64,000 nt of DNA from Mesostigma viride (lineage: Eukaryota > Streptophyta > Mesostigmatophyceae > Mesostigmatales > Mesostigmataceae): NCBI GenBank assembly GCA_009746045.1, contig RPFO01000015.1:917529-981528 (forward strand), given 5' to 3'. This document shows, piece after piece, positions 1 to 9,227 of the stretch (positions are counted from its first letter, which is position 1; every line of letters starts with the position of its first letter). The notes beneath the pieces were generated by a model. That model saw only the letters and a list, made by a program, of their open reading frames with translations. It ran no database searches and was not told where the DNA came from. Both the position numbers and the translations under genes were made by a program.

Positions 1-180
1 GGGCGGGAGGGCCGCAGGAGGCTCACATAGGAGTTGACCCCTGCACGTGTCCCGAGGGGTGTCGCTGGTCGCGGGGGTGCCTATGGCGTCGCAGGGCGCA
101 CAAGAGTGACGGGCGGGCTAGCAGCCGACACAGTGTGGTGGGAGGCTCGCGCTACCACAAGAGGTGCGGGTGCCGGCAAG
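1..180. other. Flank downstream of the element I gag; no gene seen
   Basis: GC-rich sequence after the stop of the gag remnant, reading on the minus strand. I see no further motif of integrase or protease here. It is probably the continuation of element I, cut by the window edge. Confidence 0.4.
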
Positions 181-507
181 TCAAGGCTCAGTGTCGCGCG
201 CGGGGGCCTTCATGGTGGCGACGGCCGGCACGGGGTTACGGGCCTGGAGGGGCCGTTCAGGAGTCCCCGCTATGCTGACAGAACTGTCCGAGGGGGCCGC
301 CAAGGACAAGGCCTGCCCACCAGATCCCTGTGCAAGGGATGGCGAGGGTGCATCCGCAACCGGGGCAGGGGTCAGCATGTAGGCTGGGGAGAGGGCGGCC
401 TCCACGGAAGGGGCCGCCGGGAGCCACTGCGCATCCTGCGCGGGCCGAGAGAAACCAGACGTCGGTGCCGAGACGGTGCTGGTACTGTACGCCGAGAGCT
501 GACTACC
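181..507 (-). pseudogene. C-terminal end of element I Gag (split by the A array)
   Basis: On the minus strand an open frame runs from the CTACC target duplication (503-507) to a TGA at 181-183, giving roughly 108 residues rich in Ala, Pro and Ser. Its frame continues the gag frame that stops at 25010 on the far side of the 24.5 kb array, if one copy of CTACC is removed. So the two pieces were one gene before the insertion. This part has no recognisable domain; it is the low-complexity tail after the zinc knuckle. Confidence 0.65.
503..507. repeat. Target site duplication CTACC, left copy
   Basis: CTACC directly precedes the first A-type LTR and is repeated at 25005-25009 directly after the third LTR. 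This shows that the whole LTR-A1-LTR-A2-LTR array occupies a single integration site. Confidence 0.9.
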
Positions 508-1121
508 AGTTAACGTAAAGGATTTACGTTAGATGGATAGAGATTGTTACGCTCTTTCCAACGGCACCTTGAACGCCTCATTTGGTTAAGGAACGTAAAA
601 GTTATGACGTTTCCTAGGCTGTGCCGACAGTGCCCGGCGCGCCACTGTGGGCGCGTACGGACACAGGATGTACAAGTGTCACTTTGATAGTCCGCAGGAC
701 GTTGACAGGACTTGTACAGGACTTGATGGTCAATTGATAGGTAGGCGCTCTGTAGCGCGCCAGGACCTATGAGACAATTGATGCTGAGCAGTGTACGGAT
801 AGGTCCACAGGACTAGCCGTATGGACAATTGATAGATCTGCGCGCCAAAGGCGTGCCAGAGTCTGTGTAATCAATTGATTGATAGTTCAGCTGTGACAGT
901 GCAGCTGAATACTTGGACGCGTCCCTAGCAACCTATATGTGTGACTTGGTAGCACCGGGACGCTAGTTCTTGCGTGCACGTTCTCTTGGCACTGCGACCC
1001 TGTCGTCTGTGCTGCGTGCAGTCTTGGAAGTGACGTGACTTACGTCTGTGTTCCTTATTCTTAATAAAGGCAACATTCCTGCAAGAACCATGGCGGAATT
1101 CAGGGCAACTCTCTCACAACT
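508..1121 (+). repeat. A-family LTR 1 (5' LTR of A1)
   Basis: 614 bp, starting AGTTAACG and ending CACAACT, so the termini are AGTT/AACT rather than TG/CA. An AATAAA polyadenylation signal lies near 1063-1070, close to the 3' end. It differs from LTR 2 at two visible positions (near 631 and 908). The sequence after it starts CGTATTA, not TGG, so the primer site is unlike the usual tRNA 3' end. Confidence 0.92.
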
Positions 1122-1145
1122 CGTATTACTCGCCTTTTCACGATC

Positions 1146-1894
1146 ATGCCAAATTCCGAGGAATTCCGCATTCCCACCGACGAGGAGGTAGCTGCTCCGC
1201 CGGCTGATCCATTACCGGCTACGCGTCCGCGCGAGCCACGGCCGGCTGCGCCATCGTGGCAAGCACTTCTTGACGAAGTCACGTTTCCCTCGACGAGTTA
1301 CATCGTCGACAGCGAGCAGCTCTCCCTTTGCTGGGAGATTTTCCCGAGAACCCCCGTCTGCCGCAGCTGGTGCCGGCGATTCGCGGGCCATTAGACCAAA
1401 TCCGAAATATTCTTTCGGCTTTTACGGTTCAGGTCCGAGGCGGCCTGCGTTCGGTGAACGAAGTCACCACCGCCATCGAGGAGGTGGACAACGCAATTTC
1501 CTCGCTCACCGGGTACCAGCGCAATTTGCAAAACTGGGCCTCGACGCGCACGGGGGGCGCGCCGGTGGTCACTACAAATTTGTTTCAGGACATCGCATTG
1601 CTGTCGCTGCTTACACGCGGCGTTCGCACTCGCGAGCGACAGGTCCTTATAAACCTGGTCGCATTTCTCTCGGCCTTGCGAGAGTGGATTCCCGCAGGCT
1701 GGGAGTTGCTTTCCATTTTTACTCATCCTCTTCGTCTCGTCGCGCGTCAGCGCATCGCAATTTTCGATCCGACGCAAAACCCGGCGAACACACCGGTTTT
1801 GATTCATACCGGTGCAGGTCCGGCTCACATGCCGGAAATGGAGGATCCTGAGTTTACATATGAGTACTGCGATTTCCGGGGCCTCGACTACTGA
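1146..1894 (+). pseudogene. ORF0 of A1, extra ORF upstream of gag
   Basis: ATG at 1146, 24 bases after the LTR. The intact form, read from A2, would be about 249 residues starting MPNSEEF and ending CDFRGLDY. A1 lacks one C near 1282 compared with A2 (8519), so the first 45 residues are in one frame and the rest (1328-1894) in another. The protein looks soluble and mostly helical, with an Arg-rich stretch before the acidic C-terminus; I see no signal peptide, zinc finger or membrane segment. Divergent copies occur in A3 and, more distantly, in element D. The function is unknown. Confidence 0.75.
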
Positions 1895-2060
1895 ATAAGT
1901 CGGCCAATTTTTTCCAGTGCTCGTCGGCGTTTAGTCGACTTTTCAGCGGCGTTTTGCGGGGGCGGCGGCGACACCGGTGCAGGCGGCATTCGTCGACAGT
2001 TGTACATACTTTCTTTTGCTGCTTTAATCTGGTGTTTGCCAAGACAGCTTGTTGTTCATC

Positions 2061-3356
2061 ATGGCGGACGGGCGCCGTAGCAAGGGTGCTCCAGCTAGTG
2101 GTAATAATGGAGGTGCAGGTAGTGGGACCGCTCACGTAGATGACGTGGGGGTTACCGGCGAGATTACCAATGTACCTGTTAATAATAATACACAAGCTGT
2201 TCATGGTTTTGACCTTACCACTCAGGGCTTATTAATTGTTAATCAGCTGCAACCTGTAACATCAGACTCCAAGCCTAAGCAGGCTGAAGAGTTTGTAGAA
2301 GGGCTGGAAGGGTTTCCTAGTTTGTACGGGGGTACCAACTACTATCAGATCTGGATAGGCAGCAGCACGTTTGGCAAGTGCACTGATCAGATCAAGGACC
2401 TAACCAGGGAATGCAAGAAGGCCAACAAGGCCTGGGCAGTATATGTAGCTGAGCTGAAGGAGCTGCTTGAAGACCAGCGCAAGAAGGTCGGCATCCATTG
2501 GCAAGACAAGTATCAAGGGTGGGAGGTCAAGGGGGATCTCATCCAGAATTTCCTTAGCTATTGCAAAATGGTTGAGGAAGGCAGGGCCCACGGTTTCAAC
2601 GTGGCAGACAACATAGCCCTGACCAACTGGTTGAAGGTCTCTGGGCTGGATAAGGCCACACGTGGATCTCTAAAGGTCATGTGTGCCCCACACTCAACCC
2701 TCAAGGCCTACAAGGTCATAATCAAACAAGCACTCGAGGCAGAGGAGCTGTTTGAGGGTGGAGTGCCAGCAGTGAAGGCAACCCAGGCAGGTGGGCGTAC
2801 CCAGGGGGGCTCCAAATCGTCTGAGGCTGACAGAAGCCAAGGAGGGCGTAGGGGCAACCACAACAAGCGGAAGGCCAATCATTCACCCGACCCTGACGGG
2901 AGGTCACACTCCAAGTCGGTGTTCAGGCGGGTGGGTGGTCAGCCCAAGCAGGGCAACGCATCTGACAACGGGGGCGGTGGCCAGGGCAAGTCAAAGATCC
3001 AATGCTACCTGTGCAAGGGGTGGGGGCACATCAAGAAGGAGTGTCCCAGCTTCAAGAAGACCCAGGGCCAGGGCAGCAACAAGAATAACAACAACAAAAA
3101 CAACAACAAGAACAAGTCCCAGGCAGGCCAGCCTTCAAAGGGCAGTCAACAAGAAGAAACAAGGAGCAGTGACTGTCTGAGGCAACCCCTACACACCTTA
3201 ATTCACCCAAGGGGGAGGCCAGGTGCTCCAATGCAGATTTTATATCTGGGCAACAAGAGGGTGATCTCCAGGTTCAGGTGGCCCCAGGTCACCTGGAGAG
3301 GTACAGGTTCCTATGAAGACGTCCTTGACAGCTGGTGCAGCTGTAAGAATGTCTGA
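2061..3356 (+). CDS. gag: Gag of A1 (capsid/nucleocapsid), C-terminus frameshifted
   Basis: Starts MADGRRSK at an ATG; in-frame sequence before it only offers weaker starts. A helical capsid-like region spans about residues 75-240. A basic and Asn/Gly-rich region follows, then a zinc knuckle CYLCKGWGHIKKEC (CX2CX4HX4C, near 3003-3044), the usual RNA-binding nucleocapsid motif. In A2 the protein ends QEDNKEQ; in A1 a one-base loss near 3153 replaces that end with about 65 unrelated residues up to 3356. ORF0 lies upstream and pol follows in another frame. No retropepsin motif is present in or just after Gag. Confidence 0.85.
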   Translation: MADGRRSKGAPASGNNGGAGSGTAHVDDVGVTGEITNVPVNNNTQAVHGFDLTTQGLLIVNQLQPVTSDSKPKQAEEFVEGLEGFPSLYGGTNYYQIWIGSSTFGKCTDQIKDLTRECKKANKAWAVYVAELKELLEDQRKKVGIHWQDKYQGWEVKGDLIQNFLSYCKMVEEGRAHGFNVADNIALTNWLKVSGLDKATRGSLKVMCAPHSTLKAYKVIIKQALEAEELFEGGVPAVKATQAGGRTQGGSKSSEADRSQGGRRGNHNKRKANHSPDPDGRSHSKSVFRRVGGQPKQGNASDNGGGGQGKSKIQCYLCKGWGHIKKECPSFKKTQGQGSNKNNNNKNNNKNKSQAGQPSKGSQQEETRSSDCLRQPLHTLIHPRGRPGAPMQILYLGNKRVISRFRWPQVTWRGTGSYEDVLDSWCSCKNV

Positions 3357-6300
3357 CCCCATGCATCCTCGTGCTGGGCACGAGGGTGGACCTCTCATTT
3401 TGAGAGAAACCAATGTACAACCACAGAGGGGTGTGAAGGCCTCTGGTGGTATGCATGTGGTCCCTGCTGGCGGTCCAGGTGTTGGGCATGAGCAGGGTGA
3501 CTCAGGCTCTGAGTCAGAACAGGATGGAAGTCAGCATGGTGATGCTGGACAACCTGACAGCACAGTCCTGACTGTGCCAGGGACTGCTTCCTCCGTGTAC
3601 CAGGAGTTGGGTGCCCGAATCCACAACATGTTTGGGCATGCCACTTCTCTGTCAAACAACTTTGCCTTCCGTATGGGCAGGGCACCCCTTCTCAAGGCGT
3701 GTCAGCAAGCTGCCTCACGGTGTAAGTGCCAGTTGTCCTCCAACAAGCCCAGGAAATCACATGCCAAAGCTCTACCTCAGAGCATTGGTGATCTGCAGTG
3801 TGATATCCAACACATCAGGGGCATGCAACTGTTGGTGTGCGTGGACAGGTACACAAATACAAGGTGCTAGAGCATTTACCTTCTATGAAGAACAGGTACT
3901 TGCTGGCTGCCCTGCAGAATGTAAGAGCCAAGTTTCCTACCACAAGGATCCAGGTGGACATGCAGTTTCAGCATCTCAAGGGTGATCCCACCCTTCCTGA
4001 GTTGCTGGTTACACCTAGGGAGGCTCATGGGCAGCAGGGTGCTATAGAGAGGGCAATCCAGGAGGTCAAGAAATTGATCATCTCTGAAGACTGGGTACCC
4101 TTGTCTGCACCTGCACTTGTCAGGAGTGCATGGCTGAGGAACGTGGAGCAGCAGCTGAACAGCAGGGTCAATTTCTACTATGATGGAGTTGCTGTCAGCC
4201 CAATGGGTCTATATCATGGCCTGTGCCCACCACATGTGCTGGAGGGCTGGAAACATGCTGCACATGTCACCTTTGCCAAGCTGAGGGAGAAGGACCGGGG
4301 TTGGAAGATGCTGGAGCCACAAGTGGGTCAGAAGGTCCTAGCTTGGAAGGAACCTAGCCTTTATGGCAAACGTGGTAGCTGGAGTCCTGGGGTGGTTACC
4401 CAGGTTGATGAAGCTAGCCACGCATGCTTGGTCAGCATGGAGGACGAACCAAAGCATGTGCACCGGCTGAGTTGGTCATATGTCAAGCCTAACCTGATGA
4501 ATGAGGGCAGTCAGGCACAAGGCTCACAGGATCTGCAGGATTTTCAGGTCCCAAGTGACATCACTGACGCAACGACCACATCTGTTGCAGGGGAATCTGT
4601 CAGCCCTGGCCAGGTTGCAGAGGTACTTGTTGAACAGGCTGCAAGGTCAACAGCTGGGGAGTCAACTGTCAAGCCCAAGGCTCTAACCAAGCCCAGGGGG
4701 ACAAGTTTGGCTGGATTGATTGGGGCTCTGCAAAGAGCCAAGAAGCAGCCCAAGGTAGCCAAGCTCAGGTGGCATGGCAATCTGGGGCTGGACACTGCCT
4801 TAGAGGTAGACACTAATTCTCAGGTTTCCATCATTGGGACCAGAGCTGCAGCAGGGTACAGCATGACTGAACCCAGCTATCAGTTTGTGTCTGACTTCAG
4901 TGGCGGGGTACACGTGAAGGTACTGGGTGAGGTATCTATTCCTATCCTTGGACAGGACACTGCTTTTTGTGTCTTGGAGGGCTATCAGGGACCTGCTCTT
5001 CTGGGGCAGAATTTCCTATGCCAGGATGGGGTAGTGATCACGTCCTCTCTCCTGACTAAGGAAGGGGCTGGTCAGGTCCCACTGATTAATTTCAGGACCA
5101 CTCACCTATCACGTGCAGTAACCAGGTCGGTTAAGCGTGTGCAAGTGTGCCAGGGGCAGGAGCCCTTGGTTGATGACCTCATATTGCCAGCTGCTAGTCA
5201 TCCAAGCAGTTTGGGCATTGGTCCTCACTCACTTGCTGGACACAGCCCTATCAACTACCAAGGCCTGGTGAAGCTCATGTCCTCTCCCATTATGTGTCCC
5301 CAGGTCACACTGGGTCTGATTAAATCTGGGGAGGACTGGATCTCCAAGAAATGCGTGGAACCTGTCAATGACCTGCCTCCTGCACGACGTCTACTCAAGC
5401 TCAAGTTTGTCATCAAGATGAAGGAGGTGGACGGGGTCAAGGTACCACATGTCAGGCCAGTGCTGAATGAGTTCAAGGGTACTGGTGAGTGCACTGCTGA
5501 GGAGTTGTATACCCCTGGCATGCTGCATGACACTTGGAGGCTGCTGCTGTGTGTATTTCTAGGCCTTCTCAACAAGGGCTTGGACTATGGCTCAGTGGTG
5601 GTAGACTTCAAGAGGGCATTTCTGGAGGGGATGCAGATGTGGCACAGGAAAAGTGGGAGGGCAAGACGCCTTTCTATGTCAGGGTGCCTGCTGTATGGAA
5701 AAGGGACATTCACACTGAGTTCCTTAAAATCCTCAAGGGCCTGGAGGGCCTGAGGTCAAGTCCAATAATCTGGAGGGAGACTCTCAACCGTTTCCTGAAG
5801 GAGCATTGCAACTTGAAGGTCTCTCCTGTAGACCCCTGTCTGTTTCTGGGGCAATGGGAAGGCCTACCAGTGTATGCTTCGCTGCACGGGGATGACCTGC
5901 ACCTGCTGGCTCCCACGTCGTGGCTTAAGGAGCTGATCTCCATCATTAAGTCCAAGTTTCCTCTGGGTAGGGAGCAATGGCAGGTGGAGAATGAGCCTCT
6001 GCTGTTTGTGGGCATGGAGGCCACACTGGTGAAGAAGGGGGGGAGTGGCGTATGCTGCTGGTGGGGGGCAATGATTATCAAGAGACCCTCATTAGCAAGC
6101 TTCCTCCAGTCATCACACAGGCACTGTGTCCCATGGTGAGGGGCATGGTTGCTTGGGTGGCAGGCATTTCCAGGCCAGACCTTATGGTCATAGCCAGGTT
6201 GCCTGATGACATGCTGATGGAGCTAGGGTCTGCCAAGGTGGCTGATCAGGTCAGGGCTTCATCTGGCATTCTGTTGTCTGCAGTGGATTTATCACAACCC

Positions 6301-6793
6301 ATTTGCATGGAGCTGTATGTGGATAGCTCAATGGACAGCAGGCAGGTCTCCAAGGTCAGGGGCAGGGCTGCAGGGCTCTTTGTGCTCAGACAGGAAGGCC
6401 TGGGGAGTTTGGTGAGCTGGTTTAGTCGCCTGCACAAACGGGTGGCTGTCAGCAGTGATGTGGCAGAATGCAGGGCTATTTGTGAAGGCATTCACACAAG
6501 CCTTTATCTGAAGGAGTTGCTTCATCAGATGACTTCTAACACTCCTTGGCCACTTCAGGTTACCACTCTTCTCAAAAGACTCCATGGGGATGGTGCAGTT
6601 TGTGCACAGGCAGATGGCCAGAAGTAGGGACTTGGATTATCTCCTTCTTAAGGAATTGTCCTCCTTGGCCAATATTGAGCATATCCCTGGGGTTGACAAT
6701 CCTGCTGATGCTTTGACCAAGCTAGTGCAGAAGGCAGCAGTGCAATACAAGGTTCTTCAGTCTCTGATGGACCCATCTCAGCAAGCTGTCTAA
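3280..6793 (+). pseudogene. pol: Pol of A1: integrase, protease, RT, RNase H
   Basis: Pieces lie in successive frames: 3313-3870, 3837-5753, 5534-6139, 6052-6793. The order is HHCC-like zinc region (near 3620-3740), integrase core with D (CDIQH), D (VDMQFQ) and E (HGQQGAIER, near 4030-4050), integrase C-terminal domain (4290-4480), retropepsin-like domain (VDTNSQVSII at 4806 to ALLGQNFL at 4995), RT (VDFKRAFLEG near 5600; HGDD at 5885-5896) and RNase H (YVDSS, AECRAI, PADALTK). Frameshifts near 3855, 5625 and 6043 lie in or beside short homopolymers and are shared with A2. A private one lies near 6575. An active enzyme would need all of these resolved. Confidence 0.85.
4800..5075 (+). other. 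Retropepsin-like domain between integrase and RT (A1)
   Basis: VDTNSQVSII (from 4806) matches the aspartic-protease N-terminal box, but Gly of D-T/S-G is Asn. About 60 residues later ALLGQNFL (4995-5018) matches the conserved hydrophobic-LG box of retropepsins. The same pair occurs in A2 (DTNS at 21458), E (50495) and B (DTQA at 15539). No other candidate protease exists between Gag and integrase in A. Confidence 0.7.
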
Positions 6794-7743
6794 GCTGGTG
6801 CCTGGTTATAGGGCATTGGAGAGCAGATTGTGTGGTAGTGTCAGCATTGTGACTGGCATAATACCTGTATTTTAGTCTGTACTAAGGCTCATGGACCATG
6901 GTACACTCACTCTGATTTTAATCAGGATACAGCCAGGTTTTGGCTGGGGTTCATGCTGTTGACTACACAAGGTTGACAGGTCCATTACAGACCATGTATT
7001 CTATTTTAAAAGAAATGTATATTTGTACATACTTCTCACAATGGTCTGGGAACCTTCATACTGGGGTTTATAGGGCGGGGTTCGATTCCCTGGTATTATG
7101 TTTCTACAAGCTGGCCTGTTCAGGTGTTTGCCTGTTCAGACTTCCCTAGTTCCCCAGGGCAGGATTTAATTGTTGCCTATGTGTTTCATTTTGTCATTTG
7201 TTTGCTGTGGCAGTTTACCATCTGGCAAGTAGACGGGCGCCGTAAGACGGGCGCCAATAGACCCCTGTTGAGAGAATGACAGGCAAACTATTGTAATACG
7301 CCTTACTTTGTCAAGTGGTATTTTAATTGTCATGGATTTATTGTACTTATATTGAATATGTACTGGGTTTTATGGGATTAGTATCTGGGATTAATGTAAC
7401 TCACCGCCAGAAGGTCATTGTACTGGAGGCTCTACCGAGGTGATGGGATTAATTCCTGGAGAAGACCTCATAGAATTAACCTGTATGTATTTAATTTTGT
7501 GTGTTCCTAATATCTGGTGGTACTCTGTAATGCCACTTCCATAGGTTTTTATCCATTTCTCATGGAATGGTTTTCCCTGTGGCAGATCTGTTTCTTTTCC
7601 AGTTCCTTAAAAGAAAAGGCTGGGGGAATGGCAATGGCCATTAAAGACATCTGTTCAAGCTTCAAGCTGGAGTGAAGGACATTTCAAGCTACTTCAAGGG
7701 TCCCTGGCAGGGGATGTGATCCCTAAAGAAAAGAAGGGATTGG
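6794..7743 (+). other. A1 3' untranslated region with T-arm/B-box motif and PPT
   Basis: No ORF of note. At 7076-7092 there is a perfect 5-bp stem with a 7-base TTCGATT loop, identical in form to a tRNA T-arm. It contains GGTTCGATTCC (7079-7089), an exact RNA polymerase III B-box. A purine-rich tract (about 7722-7743, AAGAAAAGAAGGG core) directly precedes the LTR and is the likely plus-strand primer. Confidence 0.7.
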
Positions 7744-8357
7744 AGTTAACGTAAAGGATTTACGTTAGATGGATAGAGATTGTTACGCTCTTTCCAACGG
7801 CACCTTGAACGCCTCATTTGGTTAAGGAACGTAAAAGTTATGACGTTTCCTAGGCTGTGCCGACAGTACCCGGCGCGCCACTGTGGGCGCGTACGGACAC
7901 AGGATGTACAAGTGTCACTTTGATAGTCCGCAGGACGTTGACAGGACTTGTACAGGACTTGATGGTCAATTGATAGGTAGGCGCTCTGTAGCGCGCCAGG
8001 ACCTATGAGACAATTGATGCTGAGCAGTGTACGGATAGGTCCACAGGACTAGCCGTATGGACAATTGATAGATCTGCGCGCCAAAGGCGTGCCAGAGTCT
8101 GTGTAATCAATTGATTGATAGTTCAGCTGTGACAGTGCAGCTGAATTCTTGGACGCGTCCCTAGCAACCTATATGTGTGACTTGGTAGCACCGGGACGCT
8201 AGTTCTTGCGTGCACGTTCTCTTGGCACTGCGACCCTGTCGTCTGTGCTGCGTGCAGTCTTGGAAGTGACGTGACTTACGTCTGTGTTCCTTATTCTTAA
8301 TAAAGGCAACATTCCTGCAAGAACCATGGCGGAATTCAGGGCAACTCTCTCACAACT
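7744..8357 (+). repeat. A-family LTR 2 (shared between A1 and A2)
   Basis: 614 bp, AGTT...AACT. It is at once the 3' LTR of A1 and the 5' LTR of A2. It is followed by the same internal start (CGTATTACTCGCC) as LTR 1. One visible difference from LTR 3 (CTCTGTAGC against CGCTGTAGC). Confidence 0.92.
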
Positions 8358-8381
8358 CGTATTACTCGCCTTTTCACGATC

Positions 8382-8863
8382 ATGCCAAATTCCGAGGAAT
8401 TCCGCATTCCCACCGACGAGGAGGTAGCTGCTCCGCCGGCTGATCCATTACCGGCTACGCGTCCGCGCGAGCCACGGCCGGCTGCGCCATCGTGGCAAGC
8501 ACTTCTTGACGAAGTCACCGTTTCCCTCGACGAGTTACATCGTCGACAGCGAGCAGCTCTCCCTTTGCTGGGAGATTTTCCCGAGAACCCCCGTCTGCCG
8601 CAGCTGGTGCCGGCGATTCGCGGGCCATTAGACCAAATCCGAAATATTCTTTCGGCTTTTACGGTTCAGGTCCGAGGCGGCCTGCGTTCGGTGAACGAAG
8701 TCACCACCGCCATCGAGGAGGTGGACAACGCAATTTCCTCGCTCACCGGGTACCAGCGCAATTTGCAAAACTGGGCCTCGACGCGCACGGGGGGCGCGCC
8801 GGTGGTCACTACAAATTTGTTTCAGGACATCGCATTGCTGTCGCTGCTTACACGCGGCGTTCG
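8382..8863 (+). pseudogene. ORF0 of A2, 5' part (split by element B)
   Basis: Reads MPNSEEF onward without the A1 frameshift, up to TRGV where element B interrupts it at the GTTCG duplication (8859-8863). The 3' part resumes at 18271. Before the insertion this was the only intact ORF0 in the window, about 249 residues. Divergent homologues lie in A3 and D; the function is unknown. Confidence 0.8.
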
Positions 8864-9208
8864 AGTTGAGTAACTCTAGAGCCCTAGGATCTGGCTCTGA
8901 GTTCCCCATGTCCGTCCGCACGCCTTCCGCTAGCGTCCGCTCAGCCGCCGGCTATAATCCGGCGGTCCGATGCGGGCGACCGGTCTAAGGGCGGCGCCTA
9001 GGGCCGGCGCCACCTAGGCCCCAGTCCGGGGCCTTATCCGGGTCAGTACGGACGGCTAGCTTGTCCCACGGTTACGGCTAACCGGATAGGGTTTGCTGGC
9101 TAAGACATAAACCAGTGGTGGGCTAGCTCCGACGGCAGTTCTCTGTGTTCACCTTATCCCAAGCTCAACGTGACCGACCGCCATAGCTGAGCCGGTCGGG
9201 CTTTAACT
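8864..9208 (+). repeat. B-family 5' LTR
   Basis: 345 bp, AGTTGAG to TTTAACT. Several short GC-rich inverted repeats, for example GCCGCCGG..TCCGGCGG around 8945-8968 and GGGCCGGCGCC near 9000, make it unusually hairpin-rich. It has no clear primer site starting TGG; the next bases are TGTATTCATAAAA. Confidence 0.9.
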
Positions 9209-9227
9209 TGTATTCATAAAAATCCCG

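Noticed and set aside
1270-1851. 193-residue ORF overlapping ORF0 of A1
   Set aside because: It is an alternative frame of ORF0; the frame conserved in A2 and A3 is the other one.
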